Shown piece by piece: positions 14,658 to 26,442 of a stretch of DNA of 64,000 bases. Below the pieces are notes generated by a model. The model had not been told where the DNA came from. It saw only the letters and a program-made list of their open reading frames with translations, and made no database searches. Numbering within the stretch: position 1 is the first letter of the stretch; every line of letters begins with the position of its first letter. A program made the translations under genes and the position numbers. This stretch comes from Cephalopachus bancanus (Eukaryota; Chordata; Mammalia; Primates; Tarsiidae). The stretch spans positions 2,046,001 to 2,110,000 of the forward strand of contig JAPVLO010000054.1 in the NCBI GenBank assembly GCA_027257055.1, written 5' to 3'.

Positions 14658-15203
14658 CTATAGACTTATTATAACAGAGGACACTGTTATCCCCAAATCA
14701 ACAGGTGCAAGGGACCTAACCCACCACCCAAATCACACACACAGTAAGCCCTTGAGAGTTCTGGCTTTAAAGTCCAGGGCTCAAACCCAGTTTCATTCTA
14801 CTAGGTTGGCTGAATTTTAACTAACTTGATTCCAAATTGATTATGTTTCTATGTAGATTAGAAGGAAAATGTAGTTAATTCTAGCTTTATTATTTCATTT
14901 CATATAATGTGTTTGAGTATATTTTATAGTTTTCCTCCTTCAGTAAAAAAAGCAGAAATAAAAACTATTTTTTCCCAATTTTAAGTGAAAATGGCAAAAA
15001 AAAAAATGATCAGATGGACCCTCATGTTTTTCCTCCTTAGTCCTAATCCACAAACATTTCTAGAGTTTTTAAATTCAGGGGCAAGGCCCTTATCTTTGCT
15101 GAGACTGTAGGCTTTCACTTATTTAGTATTAACTATAGTTTTATTTATTCTCTTTTTACCTCTTAATCTTTTTCCTCCCTACAGCATTAAAAAAAACAAC
15201 AAG

Positions 15204-15495
15204 CTTTTTTTTAATTTTTTGAGTTGGAGTCTCACTCTGTCGCCCAGACTGGAGTGCAGTGGCCACTCCCGGCCACCGCAACCTCGACCTGCTGGGCTCC
15301 GGCGATCCTTCCGCCTCAGCCTTCGGAGTAGCCGGAATTACAGGCACGCGCTACCACGCCCGGCCGATTTTTTTGATTTATTGTAGAGATGAGGTCTCGC
15401 CTGCCCAGGCGGGTGTCGAACCCGCGGGCACAGTCAATCCACTCACCTCAGCCTCCCAAAGGCGCGGGATGACAGGCTGAGCCACTGAGCCTGGC
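15204..15495 (-). mobile_element. Alu SINE, full length, CpG-rich
   Basis: Antisense Alu; flanks AACAACAAG (15195-15203) and AACAATAAG (15496-15504) look like a 9-bp target duplication with one change. It retains many CpGs and the lineage-typical ends. It lies 585 bp upstream, in gene direction, of the PRKG1 exon at 14479-14618, in the same orientation as the Alu at 13840-14136. Confidence 0.93.
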
Positions 15496-15504
15496 AACAA
15501 TAAG

Positions 15505-16500
15505 ATTTTTAAAGGAGATTTTGAGAACTACTGTTTTTCTTTTTAAACATACATGAAAGCCAAACATCCCTTTGCCCTCAGACCTTCATCCTCAGTAACT
15601 GGATAGATCTGAGCTTTAGTGTCTTCAATGTGTCATGCCTCTGTGACAGCCCGCATGGTACCCAGTGACTCTGGAGGAGGCTTGGGACCACCAAATGCCA
15701 TACCTCAGACAGGCTGCTGGCCTATGTTCACTGTTCTACAAGACATTTTAACAAGATGACTTGTAAGAAGAGAGAAAGACAGAAGGAACAGAGCTAATCA
15801 CTAAATTATCATCTAGTGCTCTCAAGTAGCAGAATCCTCCAGACAGTACCAAACATCCCACATTATTCAGAACTAATGACACCTTGGTGAAATAATATGC
15901 CACACTGCTTCTGCTTTTCAGATGAAGTACAGCTGTCCCCTCTCTAGCTGTGAAGTATTTATTGCTTCATCAGCAGGGATAATGATGTTCTTAAGTGTCT
16001 TGCTCATGCACACATGTATGGATTGAGTTCAATCTGAGAGGACATTAATGTGGCAAGTTCCTTAGAAGGAAGCATGAGGATGTGTCAAATAAATGGGCCT
16101 TCGTTTGCTGCTGGCATTTGTGAATCTATATGATGGGTTAGAGGGAAAAAATGAATATTTCAAAATGTCTTTCACAGCCAAAGGCCCTCTATTCTGTCTG
16201 TGAAACTCTTAAAGATGACAGATTAGTGTGATACAAATACATTGTATGTAGTTATCTTTCAAAATAAAACAAATTGCAACAACTCACTTAAAAAAATCTG
16301 GACAGATAGAAAACAGGAATATCAATGTCAGAGTACTAAAATTCAGAAGACAGAATAAAGTCATATTCCTTCTCCACAGTCTTGCCCAGTTAAGCTACTG
16401 AGGACTCTTGTGTAGTTCAAATGCCTAATGTAAAAATTCTTATCTTTAGCGAAATCACAGATGTTTCACTTCTGCACACAGTAGGAGGAAAGAATTCTCC
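15505..16500. other. PRKG1 intron, no feature recognised
   Basis: About 1 kb with nearly average base composition, no long frame and no repeat I could name. Confidence 0.45.
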
Positions 16501-16504
16501 CTTT

Positions 16505-16650
16505 GTGATCACAGGTTTAGATTTGAATTCTGACGCCACTTAGTTTCTCTGGTCTGAGCCAGTTGCTTAACTGCTCAGAGCCCTAGTTCTTGCTGAGGAC
16601 AATACCAGGTACCTCACAGAGTTATTGTGATCTAAAATAAGAATGTGCCA
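16505..16650 (+). repeat. MIR SINE fragment
   Basis: MIR pattern in sense: '…gatttgaattctgacgccacttag … ctgagccagttgcttaactgctcagagccc … acctcacagagttattgtgat…'. Diverged, edges approximate. Confidence 0.75.
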
Positions 16651-16754
16651 CAAAATGGGCATTAGATAATGGTCTCTCTGCTTGGACCCTAGCTCTACCT
16701 AGCAAGCTGTACCAAATAGGGCAACACAAATGTTGCTTTTTAAAATATTGCTTT

Positions 16755-16850
16755 TTCAGAGGAGCAAACTGAGATTTATCAGAAAGGTTCATATCTGCCC
16801 AAGGCCACAGAGGTATCAAGTGACAGAACTGGGTTCATTTTCAGATCTTT
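16755..16850 (-). repeat. MIR SINE fragment, antisense
   Basis: Shows the reverse MIR order 'gaggagcaaactgaga … ctgcccaaggccacagag … agtgacagaactgggttcattttcagatc'. A second, oppositely oriented MIR close to the one at 16505-16650. Confidence 0.65.
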
Positions 16851-17239
16851 TTGGCCCAGGCTATTTCCAGGATATGCTGCTTCCCTCCAGCTGAATACAA
16901 AACAAATTAAAGACACAATGAGTAAGACTTTGCAAATCATAGTTTAATGGAATTGGCTAACTCACAGACTCTCTGAGAGAAAAGCTGAATGATTATTTAT
17001 TACCTTTAAGCTTCATTTATGCTAGGCATGTGGTTTGGGTAATCAGTGGAAGCCTCAGTGTCATTTTCCCAGGCACTAACAGGGATCTCAGTGTGTTATC
17101 AGTGACTTGGGGCACCGGACTGCTTGAATTCTGCCAGAAGCCATATAGTGTGGGAAGAGAGTGATGAGAGCTGCCAGGGGGCAGATGGCATGAGAAATGG
17201 GTAAAAGCTATGGAGATTGTTGGGAGTCAACAATCTCTG

Positions 17240-17575
17240 TACTGGTTTCTATCCTGACCCCAACCCAACTCAGTGCTAGTAAGTCAATAAGTAAAGATCT
17301 GTGAAGCTATTTCTAAAAGATTGTGGATGCCTCTACCACACTGGTTTTACTCTCAAAATTCTTAGAAAGAGAATATGAACAAGAAAATACTATCATTGAA
17401 GATCATTTTATTTTATACAAATAATGTTATATGCTATGTCAGAAATTATAATTGGTAAATGCTTCATTTAAATTATATTATATTGGCATTTAAATGAAGG
17501 TATACTTGAGCAAAATGTATCTCAAGGTGGGAATTTCTGACAAGGATTTTGAAAAGTTCTTAACTATATTAATTA
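17240..17575 (+). repeat. Unclassified duplicated segment, copy A
   Basis: About 330 bp that aligns along its whole length with 19430-19790. Shared blocks include AAGGTGGGAATTTCTGACAA (17524-17543), ATACAAATAAT, TATGTCAGAAATTA / TACATCAGAAATTA, and CTACCACACTGGTTT / CTACTACACTGGTTT. Identity looks like roughly three quarters by eye. Copy A contains a perfect 12-bp inverted repeat (17462-17473 with 17488-17499). I do not recognise the family. Confidence 0.7.
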
Positions 17576-17889
17576 CAAAAAGTTTACAGGACCATGTGGC
17601 AAACTACAGTGGCATTTTGCTTTGTCTTTCCTTTGCTTGACAGCAGTCCTAGGGTCTAAAACCACATTCCTTGGTAAAAAACAAAAACAAAAACAACCCG
17701 CTAGAGCAGCACCTTAACAAGAAGTCAGAGCACCTGAAGACCACTGGTGTAAGTTAACTCAACAAAGATAGTTGGAAATGTTGAAATTAATTCTCTGAAT
17801 AATGCCCAACTAACATGTTCATCAAAAATCTCCTGATAAACTAACTACTTTTCAAAGATCATTCAATAACATTCAACTTAATACTGTTT

Positions 17890-18545
17890 CTAATTTAAAA
17901 AATGGGGAATAATCTATCAAGAAGAGTTTGGAAAAATAAATTTGGAAAAAAATGGGAAATAATCTATCAAGAAGAGTTTGGAAAATAAATTTGGAAAAAA
18001 TAAATTTGGAAAGAAATGGGGAATAATCTTTCAAGAAGAGTTTGGAAAATAAATTTGGAAAAAATAAGTTTGGAAAGAAATGGGGAATAATCTTTCAAGA
18101 AGAGTTTGGCAAAATAAATTTGGAAAAAAATAAATTTGGAAAAAAAGGGAATAATCTATCAAGAAGAGTTTGGAAAAATAAATTATGGCACATTCCTACA
18201 GTGCAGCTGTAAAAATGATGACTTAGAATTCTATTTAACTATAGAAAAATAACCAAAACATATAAATGAGTGAAAGATAACAGTTACAGCCAGTATATAT
18301 TTTATGAGCCCAATCTACAGTATTTTTATATGTGAGTGTATATCTACCTATATCTGTATCTAAAATAAATTTACAAATAAATAATCAGAAATGTGTTCAT
18401 TGATAGCTTAACAGTGGGTCATTTTTACTTAGGAAGATTTTTTTAGTTGATTTTTATTTCTTTTTACTTTTTGAATTGCTTAACTTTTATACAATTGTCA
18501 TATCTCCATTTTGCAATAAGTAAAAATGAAACTCTAGTACTGGAA
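17890..18545 (+). mobile_element. Old L1M 3' end fragment
   Basis: Resembles the ORF2 end and 3' UTR of old mammalian L1: '…aataaattatggcacattcctacagtgcagctgtaaaaatgatgactt…', later '…ttaacagtgggtcatttttacttaggaag … ttttatttctttttactttttgaattgc…'. Its 5' edge is blurred by the minisatellite at 17898-18180, which grew from its sequence. Confidence 0.65.
17898..18180 (+). repeat. Minisatellite, five copies, unit about 50-70 bp
   Basis: Five tandem copies of a unit made of GGGAATAATCTATCAAGAAG, then AGTTTGG, then AAAATAAATTTGG-rich spacer. Units differ by one or two extra copies of a ~17-bp sub-repeat (AATAAATTTGGAAA). The last copy runs directly into unique L1M sequence (aataaattatggcac), showing that the array arose inside the old L1. 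Confidence 0.92.
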
Positions 18546-19159
18546 AAAAATTTTAAATGTCTTTTAAATTCAAATAACTGTTTATTATTATTGTCTGACT
18601 TTCTGAAACTGATTCCAGTTATACTAGAATATCAAGGATGCAGAAACTTTGAGAAGTTATATACAGCATAACAACTTATTCATGTTTGGGCTGAACCAAA
18701 CTACTCATCTCCTTAAAAAAACTGCTTGCCACAATTGTTTTTTCAGTATACTTTCTCAGAGTTAGTTAGAGCAATTTAGTGAGCCTAAGCTACTATGTTT
18801 TATTATAAAAGTATTTTAGCAAAATGAATCCATGGAAAACTTTAAGACAAAATTTAGTTTGCTTTTTTATTTTTCTTTTTGGTCAAATTAACTATACTGA
18901 GTCCACTTGCATCAATTTTAAATGAAGAGTTTTTAAATGATTATTTTAAAGCAGGTCAGCTAGAACTATGAAATTCGTTTTGAAAGTGGAAGATTGGCAA
19001 AAGAGAAGAAAAGGAATGCTATTTTTCTTTTTACTCTTGCCCAGGAATCCTTCCCAGCCTATCTTCCTTATCTTCCTTTGCAGACTATCCTGACCTCCTG
19101 TACAAGCTAATACACCAACTGAAAGTATACCTAGTCTGATCTTTGACTACTTTTGTTTA

Positions 19160-19335
19160 AATCTCAACGTTTTTCATTTGTTTGCTTACAATCTTGGATA
19201 AATTACTCTCTCTGCTCTCATTTCCTCATTATCATGGAGATAATCCTCATAGGTTCCCTGTGAATATGAAATAAAAAGGCATCTATATCTAATAAAGCAT
19301 CTAGAGTAGAGTACACCTTCAGTAAATATTAGCTG
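19160..19335 (+). repeat. MIR SINE fragment
   Basis: MIR order in sense: '…cttggataaattactctctctgctctcatttcctcattatcatggagataatcctcatag … agagtagagtacaccttcagtaaatatt'. Confidence 0.7.
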
Positions 19336-19429
19336 ATTTTATTCTGATGTGCTTCTTAGTTCAATGGTCTCTTCAGAACAAAGCATTGTCATCAAAATAT
19401 GAGCAGCTACAGGCTGAATATCACAAGGG

Positions 19430-19790
19430 GCCAAATTCTATCCTTTTGCCAACTCACCTTAACGCTAATAAGTGAATAAGTAAAAATCCGAGAAGCTACT
19501 TCTGAAAGACTGTGAATGCTTCTACTACACTGGTTTGACTCTAACATTTTTTAGAAAGGAAAAATGAGCAAGAAAATGCTAATATTCAAGATGTTCATTT
19601 TACTTTATACAAATAATTGTGTGAGCTACATCAGAAATTAGAATTGTTAAGTGTTTGATTTACAGTAAAATATTACTTCAGTGTGAAGCACTATATTACC
19701 ATTTCAGTAAATGAAAACTTGGGTAAAATGAATCTTAAGGTGGGAATTTCTGACAAAGATTTTGACACACTCTTAACTGTTTGCCTCCAG
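19430..19790 (+). repeat. Unclassified duplicated segment, copy B
   Basis: Direct-oriented partner of 17240-17575, starting about 2.2 kb further on. It has an extra ~30 bp near 19665-19695 (around acagtaaaatattacttcagtg). Shared endings 'aaggtgggaatttctgacaaagattttga' (19738 onward) match copy A closely. The sequence between the two copies is unrelated. Confidence 0.7.
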
Positions 19791-20334
19791 CTGGTGCCTA
19801 AATAATACTGACCTGAAGATGAGAGGTGATGTCATCAGCACTTTAAAGAGTTTTGAGGATATATTTGCTGCCTATATTTAAATACAGTATATATGTTTCC
19901 TTCTTACCTAAGGTAAGCAGTTGCCTTAAAGATTTGTCCTCTAATATTTTGTCCTTATTGGGAAGGAAGGTTATGATCAAGGCAAGGTTAAACCTGGCTC
20001 AGTACCACTGGCTGGACTGTAAATTGGTCCTTGAATTCATCTATTTAACCTTATCATTAATAGAGTTCATAGTTTATTTTGCACTGCTGTATATTTTTTC
20101 ATTATTTTGGAAGAAAATTACTTTCTGAACTACACTGTAATTAAAATGATTTCTTAAATTCAAGACATAAACTGTCAATATCACATGGCTCATTATTATA
20201 CAAAAGTCCCATATAAGGTGGTTCGAATTACATTTCCATACACTGCAGGAGAAAGGTACTCACTTCATGCCCTCCTGTAAGCTAATGCTATTGAACAAAG
20301 ATGACAAAGTGAGCTTAGACAGGTTTGTTCTGGA

Positions 20335-20480
20335 AAGCTGAGGCCTAGTCCTGGATCTTTCACTAATAATTTTATAACTTGTCATATGACCTCACTGGAC
20401 CTCCGACCACCTCCAGAAAATGAGAGGCCAAGATGTATTCCATCTAAGGGCTCATTCCAGCTGGAAAATACTATGCATTA
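20335..20480 (+). repeat. MIR SINE fragment
   Basis: Sense MIR pattern '…cctagtcctggatctttcactaataa … cttgtcatatgacctcactggacctccg … aaaatgagaggccaagatg…'. Diverged. Confidence 0.6.
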
Positions 20481-21120
20481 TGCATTTGTGATTTGACATA
20501 ATACAATAGGCAGTTAAGCACGTTAATTTTATTTAACCCATGGAAATGACCCCATAAACGTATGAAAATAGCTCTGAACAAAAAAGGCGTGGGGGGAATA
20601 CCCAATTAACACAAAGGCTGTTTAAGGGAACATGGTAGCTCACTTTGAAAGCATGAACTTGAGCTTACGGTTATAAGCATATGCTGTTGGGAATTAGAGG
20701 TTTTGTTTTTTCTGTTCTCTCATCCCCAACAAATGAAGGGATTGGTTTCTGTTGCAATCTCTATGTTACTACCTTTCAAAGAACACATATTGGATAAAAA
20801 TAGTGCAGCTCTTCCAGGAAGAACATTAGAACAGGCTTCAAGTCATGAGGGAATCTAGGCAGATTCATAATAATTGTAATAGCTACAAAATAGGACAGGC
20901 AACTATTTTCTCTAAATAAAATAGCACGACATTTTAATTAGGCAGTGTATTATTTGGTAAAGTATAAAGTCATTTCTTTATTTTTGACTCAATTTGACCT
21001 GAGAGGAAAGGGCTTTGTAATTCATCCAGAAATAATTTGGCAGTGGTCTGTGATCTCTGATTTAAGATTTAAGTAGCCTACATTTAATGTTCTATAGCAA
21101 AAAGAAAAGTTATTTAGTGA

Positions 21121-21175
21121 AAAGAAAGGAAGAGGAAGGAAGGAAGGAAGGAAGCTGAGAGAGAGAGAGAGATCT
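21121..21175 (+). repeat. Purine microsatellite (GGAA)n/(GA)n
   Basis: AAGGAAGGAAGGAAGG followed by GAGAGAGAGAGAGA and two GATCTAGA(T/C)GGAAA units (21170-21200). A compound simple repeat. Confidence 0.92.
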
Positions 21176-21649
21176 AGATGGAAAGATCTAGACGGAAAGA
21201 ATGTGAGTGTTTTATCCTTTCAGATTTATGGTGTCAAACTGCCAGGATCACCAAAATGGGGCAAAAGCTTATAATAAAACGTCAACACTCTAGAACATCA
21301 GAAAACTACCACTAGACTCTATAAATGCATAAGCACTCAGTTATTCCTTCTCCATCATTTTCCAATATCCCCCTATTGCCAGACAGCCCTTCACAGTTCT
21401 GTCAGACATTGGCCTCAGTTTCCATGCTTAGGAAACAACTTAAACATTCTGTTTTGCAGCAGATGAGTATAATAACAAAGCTGAGGCAGGATGTAAAGAA
21501 GCCATACACTTGTCATAAAATCCCAGAAGAAAAAAGGCACAAAGTTACCGTAGATTAAATAACTGGATATTTAGATTATTAAACTAGATTTACAATCATA
21601 CATATAGAAAATAAAAATACTTAGTGCAACACAAAATTTAATGTAGAAA

Positions 21650-21872
21650 ATCTGTACCAGAAAAGCTAAATCTTAGAGATAGGAAGTAGATCAGTGGCTG
21701 CCTGAAATGGGGGTGGGAATGGAAAGCATTTGTAAATGAGCACGAGGATTCTTACTGGAATGGGTTATAATATGGTTATACAATTCTAAAAATCACTGAA
21801 TTGTACGCTTAAAATAGGAAAATTTTATGGTACGTAAATTTTATCTCCATAAACCTGTTGAAGAATTTTAAA
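21650..21872 (+). mobile_element. Old L1M 3' UTR end
   Basis: Typical L1M tail: '…agtagatcagtggctgcctga … gattcttactggaatgggttataat … aaaaatcactgaattgtacgcttaaaatagg … ggtacgtaaattttatctc'. The 3' end is at its right. Confidence 0.8.
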
Positions 21873-22249
21873 AAGAGGGAAAATCCATAACATATATGTA
21901 TCCATAAGTTCTAACTATTTTCTTTATTGATTTGTCAGATAGCTATGTTTCATTTACATTATAAGGAACTAAATGTCAGAGATGTGTTTCTCTCTATGCT
22001 TATCTTTTCACTTTCAATAAAAGTTCCCCAATTAGCCAAAAACTGTATTTCTTTTTAATCTAATTTCTGTGAAATATTGACACATTTTAAAAACTATTAT
22101 CTTTTTTAATGACTTCACTACTTGCTATTCATTGAAAGTCCTAATTTTGAAGTCCTAATTTCAAAAAAAGGTAGAATTGTGAATCAATTTAAGCAAAAAA
22201 TACATAATTATCACAATTTGTAAAAAGTTATCTTATCAAAAAGTAGGTA

Positions 22250-22622
22250 CAGTCAGCCCTCTGTATATGTGGGTTCTACATCTAACTCTCCAGATACAAC
22301 CAGTAAAAGGTTGAAAATATTCGAAAAAAAAAGGAAAGACTGCATTTGTAATGAACATATGCAAACTTTTTTCTTGTCATTATTCCCTTAGCAATATAGT
22401 ATTAACAGCTACTTACATAAAATCTGCATTGTATTAAGTCTTACAAGTAATCTAGAGATAATTTAAAGTATGCAGGAGAATGTGTGTAAGCTATATGAAA
22501 ATACTGTGTCATTTTATATTAGAGACTTGAGTATCAGTGGATTTTGGTATCTGCAGGGGGCAGAGAGGTTGCTAAAGGGGAGGTCTTGGAATCAATCTCC
22601 CGTTGACACTGAGGGATGACTG
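22250..22622 (-). mobile_element. MER2 (Tigger-type) non-autonomous DNA transposon
   Basis: Near full-length MER2, reverse orientation. It starts CAGTCAGCCCTCTGTAT and ends …GTTGACACTGAGGGATGACTG, giving complementary termini; a TA precedes it (22248-22249), and the second TA appears as CA. Tigger elements duplicate TA on insertion (family knowledge). Confidence 0.85.
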
Positions 22623-23476
22623 CAAGTGCTTGGCAGTGTTTTTTTAATATACAAGCTGCAATTGTATTCAAGTCCATGTGACCTCCCACAGTCTCATTTT
22701 TCTCACCTATATAAAATGGAAATGAAACTGTCATTATTTTATAGAAACAGATTTTGTAAGATCAAATCAGATAATGTACATGAAAATATTTTAAAATTAA
22801 AAAGCACCATGTAAAAATTATTATTACTATGATGATTTCCAGGTTATATGGAAATGTTAACTAAAATGGATACCTGTAAGTGATATTCAACTATTACAAC
22901 TCATGATTAAATTTGTTTTTGAGTGAGTTGTCCCAATCAATTGAATGAAAAATAAGGAGTAGGAAAAATATAAATGTCTGAATTTAAGGAAATTTTACTT
23001 TCACAGAGAAAGAAAAAGGAATTTTATTACTATTACTCAAATAACTTTTTGGACATGCTCAACTAAAGTGCCCACATGTTCAGAAGAAGCCACGTTACTA
23101 CATTCATGAAAGAAAGTGAATTGCTATAAGTGCACAAAATACTTCTATCCTACAAATTAGTACTAGGTTGTATTCCCCCAACATTTCTTAACAACAATAA
23201 GAAAGTACCAATTCTATTATAACTCAAGCATAGATCACAATAACATCTGGCTTGTTCCTTAGAATACATAACAGAGAAGAGTAAGAGGAAATTGTTACAG
23301 CCTGAGCGACACGAGTTCAAATGACAGAGAACGTAAAGGATGGATTATGAGTTTGACAAAGTTGTCAGAGTTGTAAAGTTTTTCAGCTATGAGGCAGAGA
23401 AGCACAGCACTCTTGTACTGGTGACTCAATTTTTATGGTAAAGACTTTATGTGCAAAACTTCCTATTCATAGTAAG

Positions 23477-23488
23477 ACACACACACAC

Positions 23489-23545
<57 letters not shown>
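23477..23545 (+). repeat. (CA)n microsatellite with central CG tract
   Basis: About 11 CA units, then CGCGCGCG, then about 19 more CA units. Alternating purine-pyrimidine throughout. Confidence 0.97.
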
Positions 23546-25680
23546 ATTATAAGAACAAAGGAGCCTAAACCAGTAGCTTATTGTATCTATGATTTTTTAT
23601 TGAACTCCATCTGCCTTTTGCATGAGTGACAGATAATCAAGAGAGGGTCTCCTTCCCATCATTGTTTTCCTCACTATATTCACCTTAAGGCCTCATTAAA
23701 AAATGTCAATAATCTCATTTGCTCTATAACTTGCCTTCAGACTTAAAAATCAGTTCTACCACAAGTGACAAGAAATATCAGGAAACATCTATATTATTAA
23801 ATTCAAACTGATCGAAGGCAAAGCTATCTTTATAAAGGAGATAAGCGTTTTTTTTAAGTCATTTAACTTTCAGTTTAGAGGAAAAGTCAGGAATGAACAC
23901 ATTACTTTTCTATTTTTAATTACATCCATGACAAAGGGGTCATACTAGTTTTATAGAAATCACTTGCAAATCAAAGGACACTTGCTATCTCCCTAAATAA
24001 GGAGTTAGAATGGATTCATTTTGACCCAAAGTTTCGCCTACATTGACCACATTAATTCAATTTTGTTTGCTGAAATGTACAATTTAAAAATTATCATTCT
24101 TTAACCATAACATTTATTTTCTACAGCCTCTATGTTTTAAAAAATTTCATTTAATTTTATGATGATTATTAAAATAAGTATTTACATGATTTTATCACCT
24201 GTAAAACACTCTAAATTATTTTTCTTTATTAAATAATAAATTATTTTCTTTTCCCTATGCAAGATTTTGATTTCTATGCATGAGCTCATTTGTGTAAAGA
24301 ATACAGCATGCATCACTTTTGAAAACTTGCTTACGTATTTTAAATTGAGCACATAAGTATCTCACATAAGTCAATTATTCTAGTTCTTAAAGCACATAGA
24401 TAACCTAAAATTTCACATAGGTAAATTTTAATATCATATGTGGACATTTCAATTACTTTCATTTATTCACTCTGAAAGTTTAAAATGAGTTGAATGAAAT
24501 AGAGAGGTCACATATTATAAAATTAAACTCTGATATATGACCTGATTAACTCATAAAAGGTACTGCACTAGAGTCCTACTTTTGAGCTATAAGCATAAAT
24601 AACATAATTTTTAAACTGTTACATACTGAAAGAATTTAATCACATGGTTTATAATAAGATATTAATGTCTTAATACATGCTTTCTTCAAACTTCACCCTT
24701 TCTGATGTTAACAAAAAAGGATAATTTCTCTCCCATATGATTTTAGCATTTTTAATGTTTTACAAATGTTTGCACAAATATAAATGCACTTCAAGTGTAG
24801 ATAAGTCAGCGGAATAAACATTTACTGTGATTGCTTATGCTAGCTTTATCTAAGAAAGGTGGTCATATTAAACATTTAAACTGCTTTCTTCATGTGGATA
24901 TGGTATGTAAGGTAGAGGTGAGGACCAGATAGCGGCTTCCATTCATCTGGCTTACTTGTTTAAACTGTTCTTGAACAGCGATAGTCTCCTTACTCTTACT
25001 GTCAACTTGCAAGGCAGTTGACTGGAGCTAGAGGCTAAGGAAGCTACTTGGTCCACAAAAGCTCCTGACCTCATAGCTCAATATTCAAACTAATATGTTG
25101 AACATGTTAATGGCAATGGGAGATACTAATATGAGAGATCAAGTGTTAATTTGCAAAAAATTAAATATATACTATTGGTGAGCTAGACTGAAATATACAA
25201 AATTACCTGTTTCATATTTTTACCAGAAAGCAAGATAAATTATTTTTATTGAAAAGGACATGGCGATTTCTGATATAACTAACACACACAAGGGGGGATT
25301 ATTTTTCCCTCTCATGGAAGGAATCCCTCTTTGAAAGTGTTTACACAAAATTTTCAGGGTTGTGGACTACACCTTGGCACAATAACCAACCTTGGTCAGA
25401 AGAGAAATTATGATGTTTATTTCTGGGAGCACCACCTAAAAATAGATTGTCTAGTCACCTTATAGTGTATTATTTCATATCATGGATGGAAGTTCAGGGC
25501 TGAGTCTCTGTTTATACACTTTGATTACTTGACTTTGTGTCCAAATGATTATTTTGCTTTTGCATTTTTTTGCAAGTCTAATCTCCTTTAATAATATGAT
25601 ACAATTATACTCTACTGATTGGCTGTCTAATAGTATTTCTCACTGCTCCCCAACACAATTTCACTCTACCCTGGTCACTT
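23546..25680. other. PRKG1 intron, no feature recognised
   Basis: About 2.1 kb of strongly AT-rich sequence without recognisable repeats, RNA genes or coding signal. Confidence 0.45.
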
Positions 25681-25689
25681 GTTTTGGTG

Positions 25690-26000
25690 TCCAGTGACAA
25701 CATGTGGCCTTTGATGTTGTAACCTTTGCCTGGAATGGCCTTTCCCCATCTGTTCATTTAAATCCCAACCTATTCTCCACCACCTGGCTTCAGTTCTGTA
25801 TATCCTCTCAGGGCCTTTCCTATCCCATCAGTTTCAAATGACCTCTCTCCTGCTGAAATACTGAGAACCCTTTGCATAGTACATGATTTAATACAATAAT
25901 AAAAGATTTTGTTTGCCATTTTTCAAATGTGTTCATCTTCTTACTTAAGAGGAGGCAGAAATTCCTTGAGAGCAGGAATTATACCTGATAATTCAATATC
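25690..26000 (+). repeat. L2 LINE 3' end fragment
   Basis: L2 tail pattern in sense: '…ctttgcctggaatggcctttccccatctgttcatttaaatcc … ctctcagggcctttcctatccc … ccttgagagcaggaattatacctg'. The last block is the conserved L2 end region. Confidence 0.75.
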
Positions 26001-26135
26001 CTACAAAGACTATTTGGGGATTCTTTTTAATAGATGGATTTTTTTGTCAGACGTGATGCACCCACAAATTCACTGGATAAGTAAAAAATAAAATTTATGT
26101 CATAAAAAAAAGACAAGTGTTATCTATGCTAACTC

Positions 26136-26436
26136 CTTTTTTTTTTTTTTTTGGAGTTGGAGTCTCACTCCGTCACCCAGACTGGAGTGTAGTGGCACGC
26201 TCCCAGCCACCACAGCCTCAACCTGCTGGGCTCCGCTGATCTTTCCGCCTCAGTCTTACAAGTAGCTGGAACTACAGGCACGCGCTACCACGCCCGGCTA
26301 ATTTTTTTTTTTTTTATTGTAGAGACGAGGTCTTGCCAAGTTACCCAGGTGGGTCTTAAACCTGCGGGCTCAGGCAATCCACTCAACTCGGCCTCCCAAA
26401 GCACTGGGATTACAGGTTGAGCCACCAAGCCCAGCT
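26136..26436 (-). mobile_element. Alu SINE, full length
   Basis: Antisense Alu with an 18-T tail at left (26137-26154). Short flanks TGCTAA (26128-26133 and 26437-26442) may be the target duplication. Lineage-typical GGAGTTGGAGTCTCACT start. Confidence 0.92.
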
Positions 26437-26442
26437 GTGCTA

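Noticed and set aside
23435..23629. Thr/His repeat protein
   Set aside because: Translation of the CA microsatellite.
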